Shown piece by piece: positions 1 through 7,715 of a DNA stretch of 15,102 bases. Every line of letters starts with the position of its first letter. Position 1 is the stretch's first letter. The notes beneath the pieces were generated by a model. That model searched no databases, was not told where the DNA came from, and saw nothing but the letters and a program-made list of their open reading frames with translations. This stretch comes from an uncultured Oscillospiraceae bacterium (lineage in GTDB: Bacteria; Bacillota; Clostridia; Oscillospirales; Oscillospiraceae): assembly GCA_910584805.1 (NCBI GenBank), contig CAJUCB010000047.1, positions 1 through 15,102 on the forward strand, written 5' to 3'. The translations under genes and the position numbers were made by a program.

Positions 1-53
1 AGGCGCCGCCTCTGCACTCCGCAACCTTTTGAAAAAGGTTGACGAAAACTTTA
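1..53 (-). repeat. left inverted copy of hairpin-rich intergenic repeat
   Basis: Read on the minus strand, this segment matches the sequence that begins on the gyrA stop codon (2614-2636) and resumes at 2784-2810, so the two copies flank gyrA in opposite orientation. It contains a perfect 8-bp hairpin (AACCTTTT at 23-30 with AAAAGGTT at 33-40) and half of a second hairpin, GCCTCTGC, near the window edge. This copy is uninterrupted and may extend left of the window. Tandem GC-rich hairpins between genes are typical of non-coding interspersed repeats; no coding capacity is seen. Confidence 0.75.
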
Positions 54-102
54 ATTTACGCAATCACGACAGGTTAAGCCAATCTTAGAGGAGTTACATA
101 GC

Positions 103-2613
<2,511 letters not shown>

Positions 2614-2616
<3 letters not shown>

Positions 2617-2858
2617 AGTTTTCGTCCACCTTTTTCAGCCGAAGCGCGGAGCCGTCGTGAGCAGCGGGCTAAGCCCCGGAGCGCAGGCGAAGCCCAAGGA
2701 GGGCCGCAAAGCGGCCCGGATGGGTTCGCCGGAGTCGCAGGGGCTTAGAACCGCGTCGCGAACAGGCGCAGCGTGACACCACCAAGGTTGCGGAGTGCAG
2801 AGGCAGCGCCTCTGCCGGGTGCGGGCAGCGCCCACAATTGCCAATGTTCCGCAGGAAC
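2614..2858 (+). repeat. right inverted copy of the gyrA-flanking repeat, interrupted
   Basis: The first part (2614-2636) matches the reverse complement of the left copy through the TTTTTC of its hairpin. The match resumes at 2784 with AAGGTTGCGGAGTGCAGAGG. The right part continues as successive hairpins: GCAGAGGC/GCCTCTGC (2797-2804 with 2808-2815), GGGC/GCCC (2823-2826 with 2830-2833) and GTTCC/GGAAC (2846-2850 with 2854-2858). The repeat overlaps the gyrA TAA stop codon, so part of it is transcribed with gyrA. The stretch 2617-2931 has no supportable gene. Confidence 0.75.
2637..2783. repeat. palindromic insert of about 147 bp inside the right repeat copy
   Basis: This stretch is absent from the left copy of the repeat and sits exactly in the loop of its first hairpin. 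It is itself folded. At its centre GGGCCGC and GCGGCCC are separated by AAA (2700-2716), flanked by GGCGAAGCCCA versus TGGGTTCGCC (one indel) and by CTAAGCCCC versus GGGGCTTAG. No open frame with a ribosome site lies in it. The structure resembles a small non-autonomous palindromic element, or a second repeat family nested in the first. The exact ends are uncertain by a few bases because neighbouring As and Cs are shared. Confidence 0.6.
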
Positions 2859-2931
2859 GAGGCCCCAAAAAAAGAACCTCATACCCATCCACAACCCAAA
2901 CACAAAACCCATCAACAAGGAGGAACCCTCA

Positions 2932-3240
2932 GTGGAAAACATGGAAAACAAAGAACAAACCCCCCAAACAAAGCAACAAAACTCCACAACAACAAGCCAA
3001 AAAGTGGACACATCAATGGACCCCGTGGTGATCTTTGGCGGCATCGCCATGATGGTGATCGGAGTCATGATGGTGGTGAAGGGAATCTCCGTCTATATCC
3101 CCGCCATGGGGCCCGTCCGGGGGGGACTGTTCCCCCTGGTGGGGCTGATCGTGGTGGCGGCCGGGCTGTTCTTCTTCACCATGCCCCGGCGCCGGAAAAA
3201 GAAGGAACAGGCCCAGAAAGAGGCGGCGGGTAAGGAATGA
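2932..3240 (+). CDS. small two-helix membrane protein, hypothetical
   Basis: I do not recognise a named family. The GTG start is chosen because AAGGAGG lies at 2917-2923, 8 bases upstream; in-frame starts further upstream would run through the repeat. The 102-residue product has a polar, Gln/Thr/Asn-rich N-terminus (1-28), a hydrophobic helix at about 31-53, a short loop containing a Gly-Pro turn, a second helix at about 66-84, and a very basic tail (RRRKKK) that should sit in the cytoplasm. Its TGA overlaps the rnhA start as ATGA, so the two are translationally coupled. The first 28 codons are rich in A-ending codons (CAA, ACA, AAA), unlike the GC-ending codons after 3016, so an unstructured 5' segment is joined to a normal-composition body. 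Confidence 0.75.
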   Translation: MENMENKEQTPQTKQQNSTTTSQKVDTSMDPVVIFGGIAMMVIGVMMVVKGISVYIPAMGPVRGGLFPLVGLIVVAAGLFFFTMPRRRKKKEQAQKEAAGKE

Positions 3241-3674
3241 AAGCTGTCACCGTGTACACCGACGGGGCCTGCTCCGGCAACCCCGGCCCCGGAGGCTGGG
3301 GGGCCGTGCTGCTCTACGGCAGCCACCGGAAGGAAATCTCCGGCGGTGCCCCCGCCACCACCAACAACCGCATGGAACTCACGGCGGTGATCGAAGCCCT
3401 GAAACTCCTGAAAGAGCCCTGCCAGGTGGCCCTGTACTCCGACTCCAAATACGTCATTGACGCCCTGGAAAAGGGCTGGGCCTGGGGCTGGAAGCGCCGG
3501 GGCTGGGTGAAAAGCGACAAGAAGCCCGCCCTGAACCCCGACCTGTGGGAAGAGCTGCTGCGGCTCACCCAAACCCACAAGCTGGAATACCACTGGGTAA
3601 AAGGCCACGCCAGCAACCCCCTAAACAACCGCTGCGATGAGCTGGCAGTGGCGGAGAGCCAGAAGTATAAATGA
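3237..3674 (+). CDS. rnhA: ribonuclease HI
   Basis: This enzyme cleaves the RNA strand of RNA:DNA hybrids, removing R-loops and primer RNA. The 145-residue length is that of a classic bacterial RNase HI. All catalytic positions are present: Asp9 in YTDGACSGNPGPGG, Glu47 in NRMEL, Asp69 in SDSKYV, His124 in VKGHA, and Asp134 in NRCDELA, each within one residue of its E. coli counterpart. The basic, tryptophan-rich handle region (WAWGWKRRGW, 81-90) that grips the hybrid is also intact. The ATG overlaps the stop of the preceding small membrane-protein gene by 4 bp, so the pair is probably cotranscribed. A 13-bp hairpin follows directly after the stop. Confidence 0.97.
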   Translation: MKAVTVYTDGACSGNPGPGGWGAVLLYGSHRKEISGGAPATTNNRMELTAVIEALKLLKEPCQVALYSDSKYVIDALEKGWAWGWKRRGWVKSDKKPALNPDLWEELLRLTQTHKLEYHWVKGHASNPLNNRCDELAVAESQKYK

Positions 3675-3676
3675 TG

Positions 3677-3706
3677 ATAGAGGCCGCCTTTCCAGGCGGC
3701 CTCTAT
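3677..3706. terminator. perfect 13-bp hairpin after rnhA
   Basis: ATAGAGGCCGCCT (3677-3689) pairs fully with AGGCGGCCTCTAT (3694-3706) across a TTCC loop, three bases after the rnhA stop. No T-run follows on either strand, so it may be a U-tail-less terminator or a 3'-end stabilising stem rather than a classic intrinsic terminator. Confidence 0.65.
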
Positions 3707-3780
3707 GCGTCAAAAACCAACTTCTCGGCAAGGGGATGGTTTGGATTTGCCGTGGCCTGAGAATCATTGACAAAAATAGA

Positions 3781-3810
3781 TTGATTTTTGGGATTTTACC
3801 GTGATATAAT
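3781..3810 (+). promoter_or_regulatory. sigma-A promoter of the fic gene
   Basis: TTGATT (3781-3786) is 18 bases from a perfect TATAAT (3805-3810), preceded by TGA, which forms an extended -10 (TGnTATAAT). Transcription would start near 3817 and give a leader of about 100 nt before the GTG start of the Fic gene. The surrounding 3765-3900 stretch is A+T rich compared with the rest of the window. Confidence 0.7.
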
Positions 3811-3819
3811 AAAGAACGT

Positions 3820-3844
3820 GTTCCAAAATAGATGATTTTGAAAC
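3820..3844. promoter_or_regulatory. operator-like palindrome in the fic leader
   Basis: GTTCCAAAAT and ATTTTGAAAC form a 10-bp inverted repeat with one mismatch around a 5-base centre. It begins about 10 bases after the -10 box, overlapping the expected transcript start. A site here could block the promoter. The obvious candidate ligand is the helix-turn-helix at the C-terminus of the Fic protein itself; this is inference. Confidence 0.45.
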
Positions 3845-3915
3845 ATGAAATGATAAAAGACTGATGTTTGGATAAAATTTCGCGGAATTGATACAGGTTT
3901 GGAGGGAAGGCCACC

Positions 3916-5130
3916 GTGTCCTATACACTGCTGTCAAAACTATATTACAAGAGTGAAACGTTGTATGAAGAAACATACAGACAGCGCTTTGACGGGGAAT
4001 ATAGCATCAAATTGGACTTTTCCATTGGGGGCGCCCAGGCTTTCTTTGTCCAAACGGCGGAGGTCTATCAACTGCTCACAAGTATCCTGCGGATGAACCA
4101 CGCAGTATCCAACCTGTGCTGGGCCTTGCCGGATGCAGCCATCGTTCAATTCACTAGGCGCTGTCTCATTGACGAAATTGTCCTGACCAACAACATTGAA
4201 GGAGTCCGGAGCACCCGAAAGGAAATTAGCGATATCCTCGATGAGCTGGAACTGAAAAGTAAGGGGAAAAAACGCTTCCATGGGCTGGTTCTAAAATACT
4301 ATATGCTCATGACCAAAGAGGAGCTGCCCTTGGAACACTGTGAGGATCTGCGCAGCATCTATGATGAGCTGGTACTAGAAGAGGTGAAGGAAGAGGACCC
4401 TGACAACCTTCCAGACGGAAAGTGGTTCCGGAAAGGGCCGGTAAGCATCTATAGCCCCAGCCAGAAGGAGCTACACAAGGGTTTGTACCCGGAACCTGCC
4501 ATCATTTCTGCCCTGGAGCAAGCGCTTGGGTTCCTCCATGATGATTCCTGCGAAATTCTCTATCGAGTTGCCATTTTCCACTACCTGTTGGAATATATCC
4601 ATCCCTTTTATGATGGGAATGGCAGACTGGGGCGGTTTATTTGTAGCTATCTGCTGTCCCAGGAGCTGGAACCTGTGATCGGATACCGGCTTTCCTATAC
4701 CATCAAGGAGCATATTACAGAGTATTACAAGGCCTTTACCCTCTGCAATGACCCGCTGAACAAAGGGGACTTGACGCCGTTTTTGCTCTTATTTTTACGC
4801 ATTATCCACGATTCTATGGAAAAACTCAAGGAATCCCTTCAGGAGGGCTTCACCCGGCTGAACCGGCTCTGGAAAAAAATTCCTAGTTTTGTGGGGGAGG
4901 AAGATGAAAAGGATGAAAAACTCATGGAGCTCTATGGCCTGCTGTTGCAGGCAGCCCTGTTTTCTGAGTGTGGTATCCCCACAGAAGTGGTGTTGAACCA
5001 TACAAAAATGAGCCGGGTAACCTTGTACCGGAGGATGGAAAAAATCCCCCCAGGGCTTCTTGTAAAAACGAGGCAGGGAAAAACAAACTATTATTCTCTT
5101 AATGTGGAAGAATTAGAAAAAAAAGGATGA
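3916..5130 (+). CDS. class II Fic family protein with C-terminal helix-turn-helix
   Basis: Fic enzymes transfer a nucleotide moiety, usually AMP from ATP, onto hydroxyl side chains of target proteins. The core motif HPFYDGNGRLGR is complete at residues 229-240, with catalytic His229. The N-terminal half carries TNNIEG at 91-96, the [S/T]xxxE[G/N] motif of the inhibitory helix. Its Glu95 should block productive ATP binding, so this is a self-inhibited class II Fic with the inhibitor in the same chain. Residues about 340-400 look like a winged helix (GIPTEVVLNHTKMSRVTLYRR), suggesting DNA binding or autoregulation. Length (404) fits the Fic_N-Fic-HTH architecture. The GTG start is supported by GGAGGG at 3901-3906. 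The gene has its own promoter and terminator, no antitoxin-like partner, and visibly lower G+C than its neighbours, so horizontal gain is plausible. The target protein is unknown. Confidence 0.92.
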   Translation: MSYTLLSKLYYKSETLYEETYRQRFDGEYSIKLDFSIGGAQAFFVQTAEVYQLLTSILRMNHAVSNLCWALPDAAIVQFTRRCLIDEIVLTNNIEGVRSTRKEISDILDELELKSKGKKRFHGLVLKYYMLMTKEELPLEHCEDLRSIYDELVLEEVKEEDPDNLPDGKWFRKGPVSIYSPSQKELHKGLYPEPAIISALEQALGFLHDDSCEILYRVAIFHYLLEYIHPFYDGNGRLGRFICSYLLSQELEPVIGYRLSYTIKEHITEYYKAFTLCNDPLNKGDLTPFLLLFLRIIHDSMEKLKESLQEGFTRLNRLWKKIPSFVGEEDEKDEKLMELYGLLLQAALFSECGIPTEVVLNHTKMSRVTLYRRMEKIPPGLLVKTRQGKTNYYSLNVEELEKKG

Positions 5131-5137
5131 AAATATA

Positions 5138-5188
5138 CCCCTACCAAAGCCCCTGCGCCCTTGCAGATGCTTTGGTGGGGGATTTTTT
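5138..5188 (+). terminator. intrinsic terminator of fic
   Basis: CCCCTACCAAAGC (5138-5150) pairs with GCTTTGGTGGGG (5169-5180), with a single bulged T, followed by GA and six Ts (5183-5188). It starts 8 bases after the Fic stop codon. This is the best classic intrinsic terminator in the window. Confidence 0.85.
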
Positions 5189-5300
5189 GAAGGGGATTTT
5201 CCATACACCATTTTTTTCAAAAACTTGTCAAAACCATGTCCACTTTCCCCCAATTCGTGCTCTATATCTATAGAGGCCTTTTGAACAATGGAGTTGGTTG

Positions 5301-5370
5301 CTGTGGAAAACCCATCGTCAAATGTCACAAAAAGCAGAAAATAACAACATTCCACCCGATCTTTCCACAG
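5301..5370. repeat. spaced 9-bp inverted repeat CTGTGGAAA / TTTCCACAG
   Basis: CTGTGGAAA (5301-5309) and its exact reverse complement TTTCCACAG (5362-5370) are 52 bases apart. They resemble weak DnaA boxes (TTATCCACA) without matching the consensus. The spacing, about five helical turns, would suit paired protein sites, but chance cannot be excluded. Confidence 0.35.
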
Positions 5371-5526
5371 TTTTCCGGTCTATAGTAGTAGAAGCCCCTG
5401 TTCCAAGGCAAGGGAGCGCCCAGCCCTGGGGCAATACCACCCTTTTTGGGAAGGGGACCTCAAGTCATTTTATACCAGAAATCAGGGAAAAACTTTGCGG
5501 AAATTGATATTTCTACGCAAAAATAG

Positions 5527-5555
5527 TCGCATTCCTCTCAGATTTTTGGTATAAT
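5527..5555 (+). promoter_or_regulatory. extended -10 promoter
   Basis: TGGTATAAT (5547-5555) is a perfect extended -10 element. No good -35 hexamer lies 17 bases upstream, which an extended -10 tolerates. It lies about 45 bases before the next start codon and has the same TGnTATAAT form as the promoters at 3802 and 7673. Confidence 0.6.
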
Positions 5556-5599
5556 CAAAAAAGTAAGGAAAGGCCGTTCTATGGTAAGGAGGAAGTTCG

Positions 5600-6004
5600 A
5601 TGAAAAAGAAAAAAGGAAAAAGTATCCTCATGGTGGTGGGCATCATCGCCGTGGCCGTGATCTTGGCCAACTGGGTGGTGCCGGGGGTGATGTTGGCGGT
5701 GGAGGCCAACAGCAAACTCACCCAAGCCGACGCCCAGGCGCTGATGGACCAGTATGACGGGGAGGTCTCCCAAAAGGAGGTCTGCCGGGACTTGGTGATG
5801 TTACGGCAAATGAGCTTGACCCCAGAACGGATTTGCGGCGTGAAAGAGGGCAAGATTATCTATGAAATGGAATTGGGTGGACTAAACCACCAGTTTGACG
5901 TGACCCGGAGCTGGAACGGCACCATGTACTATCACAGCACCGACGACCGCGGCGGGGAAGGCACCGTCTGCATCCGCCCCTGGGGATACACTAGCATATA
6001 TTGA
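5600..6004 (+). CDS. hypothetical membrane-anchored small protein
   Basis: I do not recognise the family. The 134-residue product begins with a lysine-rich stretch (MKKKKGK) and one hydrophobic segment at about 8-34. This suits a signal anchor with the rest outside the membrane; no signal-peptidase site is clear. The soluble part holds an acidic helix-prone region (about 39-70, TQADAQALMDQYDGE) and a C-terminal region with many beta-type and aromatic residues (about 85-134). Its three cysteines (62, 79, 124) are scattered. AAGGAGG at 5586-5592 sits 7 bases before ATG, and an extended -10 promoter lies just upstream, so the gene should be expressed alone. It converges on the leftward gene ending at 6093; the 88-bp gap has no T-tailed terminator. 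Confidence 0.75.
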   Translation: MKKKKGKSILMVVGIIAVAVILANWVVPGVMLAVEANSKLTQADAQALMDQYDGEVSQKEVCRDLVMLRQMSLTPERICGVKEGKIIYEMELGGLNHQFDVTRSWNGTMYYHSTDDRGGEGTVCIRPWGYTSIY

Positions 6005-6092
6005 CGAAATAAAGCAGTTGTATCAACTCCGCTTGACAAGGGACCAAGCTGCTCCTCTATTTGACCAGGACAGGAACCCACAGCGACCTGTT

Positions 6093-6980
6093 CTAAGGCA
6101 GCACCACCGGCCGGAAGGCCGCCAAGGCCTCCGCATCCCCCTGGCCTGCCCACACCCGCCCGGGGAAGGAGGCCAGCAGCGCCGCCGTCTGGCCGCTCTG
6201 GCTGCCCTTCTGGGCAAAGTCCCCCGACCCCTGGATGGAGACCAATACGGGGTAGTCCGCCAGGGCCCCCTGCAAGCGCCGGCAGAAGGCCTCCAACTGG
6301 GCATCCCGGTCCCCCGTCTCCCCCAGGGAGGCCAGGTCCCCCTGGGTGGGATAGGCACAGTTGGTGAGTAAAATTTCGTCAAAGCCCAGCTGGGCCAACT
6401 CGGTGCAAATGCCGATGAGGTAGTCCTGGACCCCTTCCTCGGTGGGGTCCAGCCAGGCCAGCTTGTCCGGGTCCCGCCAGGGGGACCCGCTGGGGCGGCA
6501 CAGGGCAAGCCGCCGGTCATGGCCTGCCAGGGCGGCGTCCCGGAGGCAGGACACCTGGGCAATGGTATACACCCCCTCCCTCTGGTTCAACTGCCAGAGG
6601 GTTTGGTTTCGTCCCGCCACCCCAGAGCAGGCCCCGCAGTCCGCCGCCAGGGGCAGGGCGGAGATATAGCCCAGGCTGCCGTCGTCGGCCTTCATGGCCA
6701 GCAGCAGGCCCTTCCCCTCCCCTGCCGCCGCCCCGGCCTGGTCCAGCTCCGTCAGGGGCAGGGGGATAACTTGGAAGGGTTTGTCCACAGTTTCCCCAAT
6801 TTTTGTGGAGAAAACTGCCTGCTGGGTGGTGGGTGGCTCCACCTCCCGGCCCAGCCAGGCGCCAATGCCCTCCGGGCTCAGGACCCCCAGGGCGCAGAGC
6901 AGGAGGAACACGCCGGAGAGTCCCCCGGCGGCGTAGAGCAGGGCCAGCAGCAGGCGGGTGAGGCGTGGGAATGGATTCAT
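6093..6980 (-). CDS. membrane-anchored putative glycoside hydrolase, DUF4015-like
   Basis: The ATG at 6980 is preferred over an upstream start because AAAGGAG lies 7 bases before it. The 295-residue product has a hydrophobic anchor at about 8-34 and an outside domain. Within it, LLLAMKADDGSLGYIS (92-107) and the stretch AWLDPTEEGVQDYL to LGFDEILLTNCAYPTQG (175-214) resemble the pattern of DUF4015 proteins (PF13200), putative TIM-barrel glycoside hydrolases that usually read GFDEIQxDYxRFP. The family Asp-Tyr is replaced here by Thr-Asn, so a catalytic residue may be missing. The domain is also somewhat shorter than usual. It lies downstream of bofA in the same direction with a GC hairpin between. 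The substrate, perhaps peptidoglycan or a glycan, is unknown. Confidence 0.65.
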   Translation of the reverse strand: MNPFPRLTRLLLALLYAAGGLSGVFLLLCALGVLSPEGIGAWLGREVEPPTTQQAVFSTKIGETVDKPFQVIPLPLTELDQAGAAAGEGKGLLLAMKADDGSLGYISALPLAADCGACSGVAGRNQTLWQLNQREGVYTIAQVSCLRDAALAGHDRRLALCRPSGSPWRDPDKLAWLDPTEEGVQDYLIGICTELAQLGFDEILLTNCAYPTQGDLASLGETGDRDAQLEAFCRRLQGALADYPVLVSIQGSGDFAQKGSQSGQTAALLASFPGRVWAGQGDAEALAAFRPVVLP

Positions 6981-7015
6981 ATCGGGGCTCCTTTCTCGTG
7001 ATCCCTGGGGCACAC

Positions 7016-7037
7016 GGGCCGGCTCAGGGGCCGGCCC
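7016..7037 (-). terminator. GC-rich hairpin between bofA and the DUF4015-like gene
   Basis: GGGCCGG (7016-7022) pairs with CCGGCCC (7031-7037) around an 8-base loop, 33 bases after the bofA stop and before the ribosome site of the next leftward gene. No T-run follows on the minus strand, so it may only attenuate or protect RNA rather than terminate. Confidence 0.35.
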
Positions 7038-7070
7038 ATCCTGTTTGCAGCCGCTGTTGTGGGCAATCCC

Positions 7071-7334
7071 CTAGCCCAGCCAACGCAGCATCATCAGCAG
7101 CCCCAGCCCCGGCAGGCCCAGCAGCCCCAGGGTGAAGGCGTTGAACAGGTTGACCCCCAGGGACAGCCCCGCCGCCACCCCGCTGCTGGCCCAGAGAAAG
7201 AGGAAGCCCAGCCCCACCAGGGAGCGCAGCAGGAATTTTGCCAGCAGGAACAGCGGCTTCCGGAAGATCAAAAGCACCACCACCGCTGCCATAAGTACCA
7301 CCGGCCAGGCGTCGGCCGGGATCTGTAGATTCAT
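7071..7334 (-). CDS. bofA: BofA-like pro-sigma-K processing inhibitor family protein
   Basis: This is a membrane protein of 87 residues, the usual BofA length. Two long hydrophobic stretches (about 10-36 and 39-62) precede the typical BofA ending: GVNLFNAFTLGLLGLPGLGLLMML, where Asn-Leu and the LGLPG turn are the family signature. In Bacillus, BofA sits in the outer forespore membrane with SpoIVFA and holds the SpoIVFB protease inactive until late sporulation. In clostridia its role is less clear because many process sigma-K differently. The start overlaps the stop of the upstream DUF2508 gene by 4 bp. The DUF2508-BofA order matches B. subtilis yaaL-bofA, which supports the call. recR, which precedes these genes in Bacillus, is absent from the window. 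Confidence 0.85.
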   Translation of the reverse strand: MNLQIPADAWPVVLMAAVVVLLIFRKPLFLLAKFLLRSLVGLGFLFLWASSGVAAGLSLGVNLFNAFTLGLLGLPGLGLLMMLRWLG

Positions 7335-7540
7335 GTAGAAGCCTCCTTTTCCGCCAGGCGCAGCTGGCGGAGCAAATAGCTGTGTTTCGCCCGCAGGGCG
7401 CAGCGGGAGTAGAGATAGTATTCCAGCAAATCCTGGTCTGCCGTCTCCTGGAACCCCGCCTGGACGGCGGCCAACGCCCGGTCCGTCTCCTCCAACCCGG
7501 CCATCAGGCTGGTGAGGGAGCTGCTCTGTTTTCTTGCCAT
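7331..7540 (-). CDS. DUF2508 family protein (YaaL-like)
   Basis: The 69-residue product starts at the ATG at 7540 after a GGAAGGATGGGG purine stretch. A longer frame reaching 7660 would run through the promoter region and is not used. The protein is mostly helical. The part from about residue 26 (DQDLLEYYLYSRCALRAKHSYLLRQLRLAE) matches the DUF2508 pattern, in which a D-x-[DL]-L-x-x-Y-Y-x-Y helix precedes a charged R-Y/S-Y-L-L-R-Q segment. The function of the family is not known. It ends in an ATGA overlap with bofA, so the two are coupled, and it shares a candidate mother-cell sporulation promoter, suggesting a sporulation role by association. Confidence 0.8.
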   Translation of the reverse strand: MARKQSSSLTSLMAGLEETDRALAAVQAGFQETADQDLLEYYLYSRCALRAKHSYLLRQLRLAEKEAST

Positions 7541-7582
7541 AAAAACCCCATCCTTCCCCACAGGTCTTGTCTCCCTGTGGAT

Positions 7583-7610
7583 AATATATGAGGAGCTTGC
7601 CCGGATATGT
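7583..7610 (-). promoter_or_regulatory. candidate sigma-E-type promoter of DUF2508-bofA
   Basis: On the minus strand, CATATATT (7590-7583) fits the sigma-E -10 consensus CATACAnT at seven of eight positions. ACATATC (7610-7604), 13 bases upstream, fits the -35 pattern KMATATT in its core. The spacing agrees with sigma-E promoters, and Bacillus bofA is a known sigma-E gene. A sigma-A alternative (TTGGTT with TATAAA near 7616-7646) has a 19-base spacer and is weaker. Confidence 0.5.
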
Positions 7611-7653
7611 TTGCGTTTATAATCTTCGTAACCGATTTTTAACCAAAAAACCC

Positions 7654-7681
7654 TTTCCATCTCTGCCTGGTATGCTATAAT
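7654..7681 (+). promoter_or_regulatory. extended -10 promoter of the SLH gene
   Basis: TGCTATAAT (7673-7681) is a perfect extended -10 element. TTTCCA (7654-7659) is a weak -35 at 16 bases. The start codon follows 35 bases after the -10, leaving a short leader with an AGAGAGGTGG ribosome site at 7701-7710. Confidence 0.65.
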
Positions 7682-7715
7682 GAGGTGGAATCAAAAAAAT
7701 AGAGAGGTGGACCCC

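Larger units (their letters stand above)
5189..5599. other. gene-poor stretch between fic and the next gene
   Basis: No open frame with a convincing ribosome site and start is present on either strand. What can be seen is a perfect 9-bp inverted pair (CTGTGGAAA at 5301, TTTCCACAG at 5362), a CTATA-TC-TATAG palindrome near 5262-5273, and a promoter at the right end. The composition is A+T rich, like the fic cassette. It may be the remnant of a lost gene or a regulatory region. Confidence 0.5.

Noticed and set aside
2773..2931. Upstream extension of the small membrane-protein gene
   Set aside because: The extension would be translated from the hairpin repeat; a strong AAGGAGG before the GTG at 2932 sets the start.
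3767..3772. Perfect TTGACA upstream of fic as the -35 box
   Set aside because: It is 32 bases from the TATAAT, too far for sigma-A; TTGATT at 3781 with 18 bases and an extended -10 fits better.
5113..5355. 80-residue open frame on the minus strand in the gap after fic
   Set aside because: Starts with GTG behind a poor ribosome site and runs through the fic terminator into the fic gene; no family seen.
6005..6092. Terminator between the convergent genes at 6004 and 6093
   Set aside because: Only a weak, bulged GTTG/CAAC stem is present and no T-run on either strand.
7576..7584. Chromosome origin suggested by a DnaA-box match
   Set aside because: Only one consensus box is present, with no cluster, no A+T-rich unwinding region and no dnaA or dnaN nearby.
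7541..7660. N-terminal extension of the DUF2508 gene
   Set aside because: It would overlap the candidate promoters, and the product from 7540 already has the normal family length.
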